This document shows, piece after piece, positions 51,356-62,060 of a stretch of 64,000 nt of DNA; position 1 is the stretch's first letter, and each line of letters starts with the position of its first letter. A model generated the notes under the pieces. It had not been told where the DNA came from, did not search any database, and worked only from the letters and a program-made list of their open reading frames with translations. Source of the stretch: Pyronema omphalodes (lineage: Eukaryota; Ascomycota; Pezizomycetes; Pezizales; Pyronemataceae); NCBI GenBank assembly GCA_024516155.1, contig JAJJXM010000066.1, positions 248,001 to 312,000 of the forward strand. Direction: 5' to 3'. The position numbers and the translations under genes are program-made.

Positions 51356-52288
51356 GGTGGGCCCAAGAACTTGCTGGTATTGACTTTAAGATTTTTTACA
51401 GACCTGGGAGTAAGAATGGAAAGCCTGATGCTTTGTCAAGGCGTCCGGAGTTCCACCCTGAAAAGGGGGGAGGTGAGGATGAGCCGATTACGACTATCCT
51501 TCATATAGAACATTTTGCATCAATTTCAGCAATCAGCAGTGGAGGAGAAGGAACCTCATTCATTGTTTCTTCGGCACGGCTTGATTCTATTCCTTCTGTT
51601 AAATGGTCTGGAGAATTTTTAAAGATGGTTAAAGAGGCTGGAGAACTGGACGAAAATTATAAAAAAGCAGCAAAAAGAATAAAAGATCCACTAACGATAG
51701 AAAATGGCATAATCTATCGGAAAGAGAAGTTATGGGTACCAAAGGATTTGGTCAACATGGTCCTTGAATCAGAGCACGACTCCAAAATAGCTGGGCACTT
51801 TGGTCAGGACAAAACAATTGAATTAATAAGGAGAAACTTCTGGTGGCGGAAGATGGATGAAAATATTATTGAATATATACAGAGCTGTTTGGAATGTCAG
51901 AAGGACAAGACGGCTAGGCACCTTAAGTATGGGATGTTGCAACCTTTGGAATTAACATATGCCCCATGGCAATCTATTGCTATGGATTTTATCACCGACC
52001 TTCCAGAATCAAATGGGTGTGATCAACTATGGGTTATAGTTGATCGATTTACTAAGATGGCGCACTTCATTGCCTTACAGAAAGACGGCAAGACGACTGC
52101 AGACCTTGCCAGGATATTCGCAAAGGAAATTTGGAAGTTGCATGGCTTACCCAAGGATATAGTGTCGGATCGAGACTCCAGGTTTACGAGCACCACCTGG
52201 AAAGCATTTCGTGGAACACTGGGAATTAAACCAAGAATGTCAACAGCCTTCCACCCACAAACAGATGGACAAACGGAACGGCTCAACC
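51356..52288 (+). pseudogene. C-element pol, second part: RNase H end and integrase, cut by G
   Basis: Resumes with the GGTGG duplication and reads AQELAGIDFKIFYRPG, then a linker, integrase HHCC (HDSKIAGHFGQDKT .. CLECQKDKTARH), AMDFITDLP, SDRDSRF (usual form SDRGxxF) and TDGQTERLN, so D,D35E is complete. It breaks at 52288 where G starts. The long ORF that continues to 52488 runs into the G LTR and is a chimera. The remainder should be found beyond the window after a second CAACC. Confidence 0.88.
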
Positions 52289-53649
52289 TGTCACGGCTCG
52301 AGAATTATTACCTTCCCCCTCCTCGTCATTCATTCATCTATTATCATTCGCTTCATTATCCAGCACTCGTTTGTTTATTTATTTCTATTATCCTTCGGTC
52401 TTCGATCATCACTCGTCACTCGCCTGGGTTAGGGTTACGCTCAATTCCAAATTGTCAAAAAGGTCACGTGACTTACCCCCAGGGTTAGGGGTCAACTCGG
52501 ATCCCTTTTCGGAAATTCCATACCTATGGTCTACCGATCATCTTATCCGATTAGATAAGATCGGTCACGTGTTCTAATCAGTAGTAGATCAGTATGCACG
52601 CGCACTGGTCTACTAATGTGCGCACACGTGACTAGGGCTAGGGCACGATCATCTTATCGATAAGATAAGATCTAGTCATGTGACCTTATCAGTATTGCAC
52701 CATCTTGCCAATCGCAGCTGATCTGGATTCACGTGACTAGGGTTAGGGTTGCACCGGCACGCACACAAACTATGGTTAGGTTTGTGACCATACGCGCACA
52801 GCTAGGGTTGGGGTTACGGACGCACGCGCACGATTAGGGTTACAGAAGCGCGCGCGTTACTACGCTTAGGGTTACGCTAGCGCGCACGCGAAGTACGCTA
52901 CCGCGCACGCGAGTTACGCTATCGCGCACGCGAGATACGCTAACGAGCGCGCGACGAGGCTGTGCACGTGTCACGGCTCGAGAATTATTACCTTCCCCCT
53001 CCTCGTCATTCATTCACCTATTATCATTCGCTTCATTATCCAGCACTCGTTTGTTTATTTATTTCTATTATCCTTCGGCCTTCGATCATCACTCGTCACT
53101 CGCCTGGGTTAGGGTTGCGCTCAATTCCCAAATTGTCAAAAAGGTCACGTGACTTATCCCCAGGGTTAGGGGTCAGCTCGGATCCCTTTTCGGAAATTCC
53201 ATACCTACGGTCTACCGATCATCTTATCCGATTAGATAAGACCGGTCACGTGTTCTAATCAATAGTAGATCAGTATGCACGCGCACTGGTCTACTAATGT
53301 GCGCACACACGACTAGGGCTAGGGCACGATCATCTTATCGATAAGATAAGATCTAGTCATGTGACCTTATCAGTATTGCACCATCTTTCCAATCGCAGCT
53401 GATCTGGTTTCACGTGACTAGGGTTAGGGTTGCACCCGCACGCACACAAACTAGGGTTAGGTTTGTGACCGTACGCGCACAGCTAGGGTTAGGGTTACGG
53501 ACGCACGCGCACGATTAGGGTTACGGAAGCGCGCGCGTGACTACGCTTAGGGTTACGCTAGCGCGCACGCGAAGCACGCTACCGCGCACGCGAGTTGCGC
53601 TATCGCGCACGCGAGATACGCTAACGAGCGCGCGACGAGGCTGTGCACG
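52289..53649 (+). repeat. 680-bp tandem repeat, two copies
   Basis: Copies 52289-52968 and 52969-53649, starting TGTCACGGCTCGAG and ending GGCTGTGCACG; a few percent different. Each holds several TTAGGG motifs, CACGTG sites (for example GGTCACGTGACTT, TTCACGTGACTAG), GATAAG/CTTATC palindromes (ATCTTATCGATAAGATAAG) and a 21-nt CpG-rich micro-repeat (ACGCTA-n-CGCGCACGCGA) near each 3' end. No ORF. Confidence 0.88.
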
Positions 53650-55958
53650 CAAACACGCTAATTTGGTACGAACGCGTTAGCGCGTCTAGAACGCGCAACC
53701 GCGACCGCGTTGTTTACTTAGTTATTTTTCGGGAAAATTCTGCAAGTAGTGGCTCGGCGTGTAAGGAGGAAAAATTGTATATAAGAGGATTGTTTCTTTG
53801 TTTGTTTATTTTGTTTTTCTTTTCTCCTTACACAGTTATTTGTTTATTTACAAATTCAAATACTTTGTCGAAAATCTTTGTTTACGTCCTCGTTCTCGTC
53901 CCCGTCTTTGGATCTCTTTGTCCCTTGAAATCTTTGTTTATTTCCTTAACTTCTAAACACAGAAAGTCTTTAAGTTGATGCTAGACACAGCTTAAGAGTT
54001 TCTAACGTTGAAGTTATTATAAGGATATATCCATTGAACTCAAGAGTGAATAATTGAGAAGAGCCCTCAGGTTCTCCGTCAGCTATCTCTCCCTTGTTCG
54101 CCGTTACAGCACGCAAACATGCTAATTTGGTACGAACGCGTTAGCGCGTCTAGAACGCGCAACCGCGACCGCGTTGTTTACTTAGTTATTTTTCGGGAAA
54201 ATTCTGCAAGTAGTGGCTCGGCGTGTAAGGAGGAAAAATTGTATATAAGAGGATTGTTTCTTTGTTTGTTTATTTTGTTTTTCTTTTCTCCTTACACAGT
54301 TATTTGTTTATTTACAAATTCAAATACTTTGTCGAAATCTTTGTTTACGTCCTCGTCCTCGTTCCGTCTTTGAATCTCTTTGTCCCTTGAAATCTTTGTT
54401 TATTTCCTTAACTTCTAAACACAGAAAGTCTTTAAGTTGATGCTAGACACAGCTTAAGAGTTTCTAACGTTGAAGTTATTATAAGGATATATCCATTGAA
54501 CTCAAGAGTGAATAATTGAGAAGAGCCCTCAGGTTCTCCGTCAGCTATCTCTCCCTTGTTCGCCGTTACAGCACGCAAACATGCTAATTTGGTACGAACG
54601 CGTTAGCGCGTCTAGAACGCGCAACCGCGACCGCGTTGTTTACTTAGTTATTTTTCGGGAAAATTCTGCAAGTAGTGGCTCGGCGTGTAAGGAGGAAAAA
54701 TTGTATATAAGAGGATTGTTTCTTTGTTTGTTTATTTTGTTTTTCTTTTCTCCTTACACAGTTATTTGTTTATTTACAAATTCAAATACTTTGTCGAAAT
54801 CTTTGTTTACGTCCTCGTCCTCGTTCCCGTCTTTGAATCTCTTTGTCCCTTGAAGTCTTTGTTTATTTCCTTAACTTCTAAACACAGAAAGTCTTTAAGT
54901 TGATGCTTGACACAGCTTAAGAGTTTCTCACGTTGAAGTTATTATAAGGTTATATCCATTGAACTCAAGAGTGAATAATTGAGAAGAGCCCTCAGGTTCT
55001 CCGTCAGCTATCTCTCCCTTGTTCGCCGTTACAGCACGCAAACATGCTAATTTGGTACGAACGCGTTAGCGCGTCTAGAACGCGCAACCGCGACCGCGTT
55101 GTTTACTTAGTTATTTTTCGGGAAAATTCTGCAAGTAGTGGCTCGGCGTGTAAGGAGGAAAAATTGTATATAAGAGGATTGTTTCTTTGTTTGTTTATTT
55201 TGTTTTTCTTTTCTCCTTACACAGTTATTTGTTTATTTACAAATTCAAATACTTTGTCGAAATCTTTGTTTACGTCCTCGTCCTCGTTCCGTCTTTGAAT
55301 CTCTTTGTCCCTTGAAATCTTTGTTTATTTCCTTAACTTCTAAACACAGAAAGTCTTTAAGTTGATGCTAGACACAGCTTAAGAGTTTCTAACGTTGAAG
55401 TTATTATAAGGATATATCCATTGAACTCAAGAGTGAATAATTGAGAAGAGCCCTCAGGTTCTCCGTCAGCTATCTCTCCCTTGTTCGCCGTTACAGCACG
55501 CAAACATGCTAATTTGGTACGAACGCGTTAGCGCGTCTAGAACGCGCAACCGCGACCGCGTTGTTTACTTAGTTATTTTTCGGGAAAATTCTGCAAGTAG
55601 TGGCTCGGCGTGTAAGGAGGAAAAATTGTATATAAGAGGATTGTTTCTTTGTTTGTTTATTTTGTTTTTCTTTTCTCCTTACACAGTTATTTGTTTATTT
55701 ACAAATTCAAATACTTTGTCGAAATCTTTGTTTACGTCCTCGTCCTCGTTCCCGTCTTTGAATCTCTTTGTCCCTTGAAGTCTTTGTTTATCTCCTTAAC
55801 TTCTAAACACAGAAAGTCTTTAAGTTGATGCTTGACACAGCTTAAGAGTTTCTCACGTTGAAGTTATTATAAGGTTATATCCATTGAACTCAAGAGTGAA
55901 TAATTGAGAAGAGCCCTCAGGTTCTCCGTCAGCTATCTCTCCCTCGTTCGCCGTTACA
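53650..55958 (+). repeat. 462-bp tandem repeat, five copies, each with a TATA box
   Basis: Units start CAAACA(C/T)GCTAATTTGG at 53650, 54114, 54576, 55039 and 55501 (periods 464, 462, 463, 462; the last is 458 bp to the LTR end). Diagnostic variants pair unit 2 with 4 (GTTCCGTCTTTG, GATGCTAGACAC, AAGGATATATCC) and unit 3 with 5 (GTTCCCGTCTTTG, GATGCTTGACAC, AAGGTTATATCC), so 54114-55038 and 55039-55958 form a duplicated dimer. Unit 1 differs from both. Short ORFs of 84-111 codons in each unit overlap the promoter and are not called. Confidence 0.9.
53778..53785 (+). promoter_or_regulatory. TATA box, first 462-bp unit of the G LTR
   Basis: TATATAAG; repeated at 54242-54249, 54704-54711, 55167-55174 and 55629-55636. 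Five potential core promoters in one LTR. Confidence 0.55.
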
Positions 55959-56021
55959 ACATAACTGTGTAATCAAGACCTGCCGGCTCTACCGTCAACT
56001 CTCGATTACAACAAGCTTTAC

Positions 56022-56192
56022 ATGCTTCACAACCTCTGGTTCTACGAATTCATCAATCTATTACCGATTTTCCGTTCCCTCGAAAACCCCGTCGTGCTCG
56101 ACGAAATCGAAATTGCTCGACAACTCGGAAACGAATACGCAGCAACTCAAATTCAATATAATGACGAAACCAACATCTGGCACCTCCGTTAA
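56022..56192 (+). CDS. G ORF0: 56-residue conserved upstream ORF
   Basis: ATG 63 nt after the LTR end (MLHNLWFYEFINLLPIF), ending WHLR-stop; the gag ATG follows after 9 nt. Homologous to E ORF0 with identical length. Aromatic-rich N-terminus and an acidic DEIEIARQLG block. No membrane segment or known motif recognised. Short spacing to gag suggests coupled translation, which is inference. Confidence 0.6.
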   Translation: MLHNLWFYEFINLLPIFRSLENPVVLDEIEIARQLGNEYAATQIQYNDETNIWHLR

Positions 56193-56201
56193 TCCCTCGA
56201 A

Positions 56202-56835
56202 ATGGACCAAAATAACAAGGTCGTCGTCGCCCTGTACCTCAACGAAGCCGAAAGGTTGGAGGTCGAACAGGACCCCACAAAGATCAAACTGGTCCGCAAC
56301 GCCGTAAAGGAATACGAACGAGACTGTCAACTTAGAGACGACCTCCGAGCCGAACTCACAGAAGCTCGAAAGGACAACTCCCTCTACGCTCAACGAATTA
56401 CCGACTTGGAAAGGGATCTCGAAAGCGCCAACGCCTCCGTTCGACTCCTACAAGCCCTTACGAAGAACGGTCCCCTTCCGAATACCCGTCCTATCGAATT
56501 ACCTCACCCACCTGAGTTCTCTGGTGAACGCAAGGAACTCTTGAACTTCATCTCGAAGGTCAGATCCAAGCTCGCCGGAGACTCCTCCCGTTTTACCGAT
56601 GATCAACATAAGCTACGTTATACTTATGGATATCTCAAAGGCAACGCCCAGAATCAAATTCAACCCTACGTCCTTACAGATAAGATTAAGCTGAAGGACG
56701 TTGAGGCTCACATTACGATTCTGGAAGCTGCCTTCGGAGATCCTGATCAAGTTGGTACTGCATCTGGGGAATTGGATAAACTTCAACAGGGCAACCGAGA
56801 GTTTAGCCAATACTACGCAGAGTTCCAACGATTAA
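56202..56835 (+). CDS. G Gag, first part (interrupted by F3)
   Basis: Begins ATG (MDQNNKVVVALYLNEAERLE), then a heptad-rich coiled-coil-like region (LRAELTEARKDN .. ITDLERDLESAN), ELPHPPEFSGERKELLNF, and the gag core (SSRFTDDQHKLRYTYGYLKG .. FGDPDQVGTASGELDKLQQG). F3 breaks it at QRL; it resumes at 63245 with MAILNYD. No stop before the break. Confidence 0.85.
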
Positions 56836-57366
56836 TGTCAGGGAACTAGGAACGGACGTTAAAAGAACACACTGAACACTACCGGCACGGGGGACTAGGC
56901 AGGTTCCGGGACGGAGAACGGAAGGACAAGGACCGAAGTGCTCGTCAGACGGACGGCACACGAAACAGGGACAGGGACAAGGACAAGAAATGACGTGGGA
57001 CTGAAAGGAGAAGTCTTATTTAATGACAAGGGAAAGACACAAGACGTTCGATGGAGAACTCGACAACGGGGAGGCAAGCCTCCTTATGTACAAAGGGGCG
57101 GCCAGCACTCTTGCTGGGCCGTCATCCAACATCGCTACATGAAAGCTTCCGTTCTCCATCAATTCACCTGCGACGCCACAGCTCTCCAGCTCATGGTACG
57201 TCATCCATCATCAATCAGTCTATCAGTCACGATGGCACGGCACACACAACAACACAACAGCAACACAACACAACACGGCAAGACAACGGCACGATGTCAA
57301 TCAACAACAACGACAACACCATGATGACGCAACAATACAACGGCTCGTCAGCCGTGTGCCGTGACA
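56836..57366 (-). repeat. F3 3' LTR
   Basis: 531 bp, TGTCAGGGAACTAGG to GTGCCGTGACA on the + strand. CAACA-type microsatellite around 57245-57320. Confidence 0.93.
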
Positions 57367-57377
57367 GTACCCCCCCG

Positions 57378-60300
57378 TTAGGCTCGAGTTCCTACGAGGG
57401 GAGAAGGTTTGTCTGGGTATAACTGATGGAATTTCTCAGCGGCCTCAGTTTCGGATAGGTTCGTTTCCGGTTCCCAGGTTGGGGAGTCATGGCCGGTCCA
57501 CTTGACGAGGTACTGCAGGTTTCCTCTTGACCAACGGCTATCCAGAATTTCATCCACGAACCATTCTTCTTCACCGTCTACCACTACCGGCAGGGGCGGT
57601 GGGATAATCTGGCCAGGGAGGGGGTCCGAAGGGGCTGGGTTTAGTAGGGACACGGGGAAGGTCCTATGATGTTTCATTGTTTCCGGTATATCCAATTCAT
57701 AGGCGTGGGATCCAATGGGCCGTAACACGGTGAAGGGGCCTAGGTTTTTGTTTTCCAGTTTCTTTGAGGGGCGGCGGGTTCTGAGGTTGCGGGCGTCCAG
57801 CCATACCAGGTCTCCTGGTTTGAAGACCGGCGCGGGGAGTCGGGAATTGTCGGCGGCCTCTATGTGGCGTGCTTGGGCGTATTTCATTTCAGAGCGTAAG
57901 ACGTCATGGATGTGTGACATCCTTTCCGCTACCTCGTTCGCTTTCACTTCTTCAGCATTGTCTGTCCTGATTTCCAATTCGAAGAAGCATTTGGGGTGTC
58001 GGCCGTATATAGCGTAGAACGGAGACAGCGACATTGTATCCGATACTTGGTTATTTGCAGCAAATTCTGCCAGTGGTAAAAATTTCTTCCAGTCGTCTTG
58101 TAAATAACAGACGTACGCGCGGAGATATTGCTCCGTAACCGCGTTGATTCTTTCTGTTTGGCCGTCGGTTTGGGGGTGGAAGGCCGTGCTCGTGGCAATT
58201 TTGATACCCATGCAATTTGCCAGGTGTTTCCAGAAGTGGGCCACAAATTGCGGACCGCGATCGGACACTACTGTGTCTGGCAGGCCGTGTAGTTTGAATA
58301 CGTTTTCCAGGAAGAGTTGCGCGAAGCCTTCTGCGTCTATCGTGGAGTGACAGGGCACTAAGTGCCGCTGTTTCGTGAGTCGGCAAACGATCGCACATAT
58401 TGCGTCAAAGCCTTCTGATGTCGGTAGTCCAGTAACAAAGTCCACAGATATATTCTGCCAAGGGTGGTGCGGGACCGGTAGGGGTTTCAAGGTTCCATAG
58501 GGTGCGTGGCGGGTAGCTTTTGTTCTTTTACAAGTGTGGCAATTTCGGACGAATTGGTCCACATCTTTTCTCAGAGAAGGCCAATAATAATTCCTGGCGA
58601 GGAGTTCGAAAGTCTTTGCACGGCCCAGGTGTCCCATGGTGGGGGGGTCGTGGTGATCTTGTAGTAGTTTCAATCGTAATTTGTCCAGCGCCGGAACATA
58701 GAGGCGGTCTCGGTAGTACAATCTGTTTTCCAACACGGAGCAATCGGCGAGTGATATGTCCTTACAGATTTGTGTACCGTCTTCCAGCATTCCCAGCACT
58801 CGGTTGGGGAATGAATCTGTCTTGTAGCCCTCTGTAAACAGGAGGTCCACTTCGGAGGGTGCAAGTTTCATGGGCGGGGTCATGCACAACTGGAAGTTTT
58901 GTGGCTTTAGTACAGCTTGCTGGTTCGCTAGTATGCGTTCGTCACCCTCTCCCGGGAGGTCGGCGGCTCGTCTTGTCAGGGCGTCCGGTTTTCCTCCCAA
59001 CGTTCCCGGTCGATTGGTGATCACATAGTTGAACCGAGACAGGAATTCGGACCAGCGTGCTTGTCGTCTGTTCAGTAGCTTTGTCGTCATAAAGTATTCG
59101 AGATTCTTGTGGTCTGTCAATACTTTTCTAGGGAAGGCGGAGCCCTCCAAGTGGGGACGCCATTCCTCGAAACAACGAACTATTGCCAGTAGTTCTTTGT
59201 CATAGATTTCATAGTTGCATTCTGCCGGGGAATGCTTTTTGGAATAAAACGCGACGGGGTGTAGCACGTTATCGTCGTCGTATTGTGATAAAACTCCAGC
59301 AGACACATAGTCGGATGCGTCTGTTTCTACTACAATCGGTTTCTCGTAGTCGAAGTGCTTGAGAATCGGTGCTGATGTAAATGCGTCCTTCAGTCGGTCG
59401 AAGGCGCTTTGCTGATCTTTACCCCTGGTAAAGGGGATTGCTTTACCATCTTTCTTTTTGGTCAGAGCCGTCAGCGGGGAGACCACTTTTGAGTATTCTT
59501 TGATAAGTCTTCGGTAGAAATTCGCGAAGCCTAGGAACTCTTGGACCTGTTTCAAATTGGTTGGTTCCTTCCAATCTCTTACCGTGGCTACCTTGGAATC
59601 CATCATGCGCGCGCCGTCGCGGCCGATGTTGTAGCCCAGGTACTGTACTTCTGCCTTAGCAAACTTACACTTCTCTGGCTTCAAGTGCAGTTTTTCTTGT
59701 TTGAGTCGTTCCAAGATCTTTCGGACGTGTGCGGTGTGATCGGGCTTTGTTTCAGAGAATACGAGAATATCGTCCAAGTATGCCGTACAAAACTGGTCCA
59801 GGTATGGTCTCAGGACATCATTTATAAATGCCTGGAAATCGGCAGGCGCGTTGGTGAGCCCAAAGGGCATCACTTTCGACTCGAATAGGCCGTACCTTGT
59901 GCGGAAGGCCGTCTTCCATTCTTCGCCCTCTGCCATTCTGATAAGGTTATAAGCGCTGCGGACATCTAGGGTCGTAAAGTATTGAGCTTTGGAAAGATTC
60001 ATCATCGTTTCCTGTATCAATGGCAGCGGGTACCGGTTCTTCTCGGTACCTTTGTTCAGTCTTCGGTAATCGACGCATAGGCGCAGGGATCCGTCTGATT
60101 TTTTCACGAATAATATCGGCGAGGCGGCTGATGATTGGGAGCGTTGTATAAATCCTTTCTCCAAATTCTCATCGAGCCACGTTTTCAGCGTCTGCAACTC
60201 GTTGCGTGACAGCGAGTATAACGGGCCAAAGGGGGGGACGAATCCCTCTTTCAGTGGTATCTTGTGGTCGTACGGTCGGTGTGGGGGGAGTTCCTTCGCG

Positions 60301-61112
60301 TTGACCTCCTTGAATAAATCGAGGTAGTCATGATATTCTTCGGGGATCATGTCTTTCAGTTCCTCATCCGTGAGGGGGGGCTTGTCTTGTAGGGCGACGG
60401 TGATCTCGTCAAACGATAGCGAGAACACTGTCAGGCTTTCGTCTTCTACCATTTCTTTGAAGTCGGAGATGGTTAGACTTGAGATCGCTATTGGGGGTTC
60501 ATCCGGAGGGTCGGGGACCGGGGATTCCAATTCCGGCATGGGTTCTGTGTCGGGCTCGTGGACGTCGGGAGGGGGGCCCGGGTCCAGGACCTCGACACCG
60601 GTTGTGCTTACAGGCAACGGGGTGCAGTTCCTTAGGCAGTATTGGGAGTCGAAGCTTACAGTGTTGGAACTGAAGCTTATTGTTACGTCGTGTTTCTTCA
60701 ACCAGGGGATGCCCAACACCACCGGGTAGTGACCCAACTTGGTGACGAACATGGGAAGGGTTTCCGAGTGACCATTGATGGTACACTCTACTTGGGCGAG
60801 GTGTGTGATTTTTCCTGAGGATATGGGGCGGCCGTCGATAATTTCGACCGTTCGGGCGGTGGATAGGGGGGTTAGGGGGAGTTTGTGATGGCGGGCGAAA
60901 TTGCGGTCAACAATGGCGATACCAGTGGCGCCGCAGTCAACGAGCGCTACTGTTTTCACGGAGCGGTTATTGGAAAACAAGGAGCAAGAGAGAACAAGGT
61001 GTTTGCATTCTAACTTTCCAGTAAAACTTGCGCCCGATAATAGCAATGTATCAGCAATAATTTTCCCACCAGCGGCAGAGCCATCTTCTTGCAGCTGGTT
61101 TATTCTTTTCCC
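57378..61112 (-). CDS. F3 Pol (about 1244 residues), uninterrupted
   Basis: Entered from gag at the heptamer TTTTCCC on the + strand (61106-61112). Protease VDCGATGIAIVD, RT with YLDDILVF, RNase H ETDASDYVSAG, integrase HHCC (CHTCKRTKATRHAPYG), SVDFVTG, SDRGPQF and TDGQTERIN (triad complete), GPF, and chromodomain EEWFVDEILDSRW to the TAA at 57378. Unlike F2 it keeps every catalytic residue I can check, so it is the best candidate in the window for a functional Pol, potentially acting in trans. Confidence 0.93.
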   Translation of the reverse strand, partial: GKRINQLQEDGSAAGGKIIADTLLLSGASFTGKLECKHLVLSCSLFSNNRSVKTVALVDCGATGIAIVDRNFARHHKLPLTPLSTARTVEIIDGRPISSGKITHLAQVECTINGHSETLPMFVTKLGHYPVVLGIPWLKKHDVTISFSSNTVSFDSQYCLRNCTPLPVSTTGVEVLDPGPPPDVHEPDTEPMPELESPVPDPPDEPPIAISSLTISDFKEMVEDESLTVFSLSFDEITVALQDKPPLTDEELKDMIPEEYHDYLDLFKEVNAKELPPHRPYDHKIPLKEGFVPPFGPLYSLSRNELQTLKTWLDENLEKGFIQRSQSSAASPILFVKKSDGSLRLCVDYRRLNKGTEKNRYPLPLIQETMMNLSKAQYFTTLDVRSAYNLIRMAEGEEWKTAFRTRYGLFESKVMPFGLTNAPADFQAFINDVLRPYLDQFCTAYLDDILVFSETKPDHTAHVRKILERLKQEKLHLKPEKCKFAKAEVQYLGYNIGRDGARMMDSKVATVRDWKEPTNLKQVQEFLGFANFYRRLIKEYSKVVSPLTALTKKKDGKAIPFTRGKDQQSAFDRLKDAFTSAPILKHFDYEKPIVVETDASDYVSAGVLSQYDDDNVLHPVAFYSKKHSPAECNYEIYDKELLAIVRCFEEWRPHLEGSAFPRKVLTDHKNLEYFMTTKLLNRRQARWSEFLSRFNYVITNRPGTLGGKPDALTRRAADLPGEGDERILANQQAVLKPQNFQLCMTPPMKLAPSEVDLLFTEGYKTDSFPNRVLGMLEDGTQICKDISLADCSVLENRLYYRDRLYVPALDKLRLKLLQDHHDPPTMGHLGRAKTFELLARNYYWPSLRKDVDQFVRNCHTCKRTKATRHAPYGTLKPLPVPHHPWQNISVDFVTGLPTSEGFDAICAIVCRLTKQRHLVPCHSTIDAEGFAQLFLENVFKLHGLPDTVVSDRGPQFVAHFWKHLANCMGIKIATSTAFHPQTDGQTERINAVTEQYLRAYVCYLQDDWKKFLPLAEFAANNQVSDTMSLSPFYAIYGRHPKCFFELEIRTDNAEEVKANEVAERMSHIHDVLRSEMKYAQARHIEAADNSRLPAPVFKPGDLVWLDARNLRTRRPSKKLENKNLGPFTVLRPIGSHAYELDIPETMKHHRTFPVSLLNPAPSDPLPGQIIPPPLPVVVDGEEEWFVDEILDSRWSRGNLQYLVKWTGHDSPTWEPETNLSETEAAEKFHQLYPDKPSPLVGTRA

Positions 61113-62050
61113 GACACCTCTTCTTCATTATCCAATAATTCCACGCTCGCCACTTTAACATTCGTTTTGGCGGGGCACGACGCAGCCATGTGGCCAAGGC
61201 CACCGCAGTAGAGGCAACGTCCTTCTGACAGGCGGGTCGCCCGCTCCTGTGCTGACAGTTTCTGACGGGGTCCCTGGGCGGGGGTTTGCTTGCTGGAGGA
61301 GGCGGTGGTGGCTTGGGTAGCGGGGGTAGGGCGACTGGTGGCGGGGGTGGCGGCGGTAGTGGGTTTAACTTGGCCGCGGTTGGTACGCAGCTTGTGGAGG
61401 TTCTCAAGTGCTCTCAATTGGGAATCCAATTTTTGGCACTGGTCAACAAATTCGTGCATCGTAGCGGTGGGAGGGGCGCCAACCAACTTTTCGTGCAGCT
61501 CGAGGGACAGGCCGTTACGCAGAGCATCCATGGTGGCGGCTTCATCCTAGCCTAACTCTGCGACCAGGCGGGAGAATTCTGCATAATAGTCCGAGAATTC
61601 GCGGTTGTTTTGTCGGAGATTTTCTAGTTTGAAACGAGCCGTTGCGCGCTCGTCCGGGTTTCCAAAGGTACGCTGTAAAATTTGAATGACGTCCTCGACG
61701 TCGTTGAGGGCCCAGCGGTTGCCATTTTCCTTGATATAAGGAAGAATCTGATCCAAGGCGCGTCCGCGGAGGCGGCCCATGGCATAAGAAATCCGTTTAT
61801 GAGGGGTTGGGAAGCGTAGTTCGTCGCTCACCAACTTGATGCGAAGCAAGGAGACAAAGCGGCGGAGGTCCTGCCTGTTGGACCCGTCGAAGGTTGGCGG
61901 ATCCGAGATCTTGTCTCCGGTCACGCGGATGCCAGGGGAGGCGAGTAGCGCGTTGATGAGTTCACGCTGGCGGGTGAGCTCCTTCTCGTAGTAGTGAATT
62001 TCATTCGTATCCGCTTGTTCCTCCGGGGTTAGGAGGATTTCGGGGTCTTG
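61100..62050 (-). pseudogene. F3 Gag, main part (one nonsense codon)
   Basis: Gag core and knuckle CLYCGGLGHMAASC, ending SGKE-stop at 61100. A TGG-to-TAG change (about 61550; ELG-stop-DEAATMDA) splits it into 61924-61547 and 61531-61100. The C run near its start is 11 long (62050-62060 as G on the + strand). Confidence 0.83.
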
Positions 62051-62060
62051 GGGGGGGGGG

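Larger units (their letters stand above)
1219..52288 (+). mobile_element. C element: Ty3/Gypsy retrotransposon shattered by A1, A2, E and G insertions
   Basis: Fragments in order: 5' LTR 1219-1556 plus 9358-10375; leader 10376-10461 plus 18326-18360; gag 18361-20548; protease-RT-RNase H 20707-22542; RNase H end-integrase 51356-52288, after which G is inserted. Removing E (22543-51355 plus one GGTGG copy) joins the RNase H reading frame exactly (RQARW then AQELAG). The 3' part of integrase and the 3' LTR must lie past the window. The element is dead: gag has a frameshift, and pol has in-frame TGA (21454) and TAA (21769) codons and altered catalytic residues. It is one of the oldest insertions here, since it contains everything else up to 64 kb. 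Confidence 0.85.
52289..55958 (+). repeat. G 5' LTR with internal tandem arrays
   Basis: Made of two copies of a 680-bp U3-like unit followed by five copies of a 462-bp unit. The only place where the LTR terminus GTTACA passes directly into the E-like internal sequence is 55958/55959. Each 462-bp unit ends with the same GCCGTTACA terminus, then GCACG leads into the next. Without the duplications the LTR would be about 1.14 kb. Confidence 0.78.

Noticed and set aside
51256..52488. 410-codon ORF starting in the E LTR and ending in the G LTR
   Set aside because: It is C integrase (51356-52288) extended by chance into flanking LTRs; only the middle is real.
52430..53530. TTAGGG motifs as a telomere
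   Set aside because: They are interspersed among unrelated sequence and duplicated as part of the LTR unit, and transposon sequence continues on both sides; not a terminal array.
53650..55958. Tandem repeats as a possible CRISPR array or satellite gene family
   Set aside because: Units are about 462 bp with no short-repeat/spacer structure. The 84-111-codon ORFs in each unit span the TATA box and are byproducts of the repeat.
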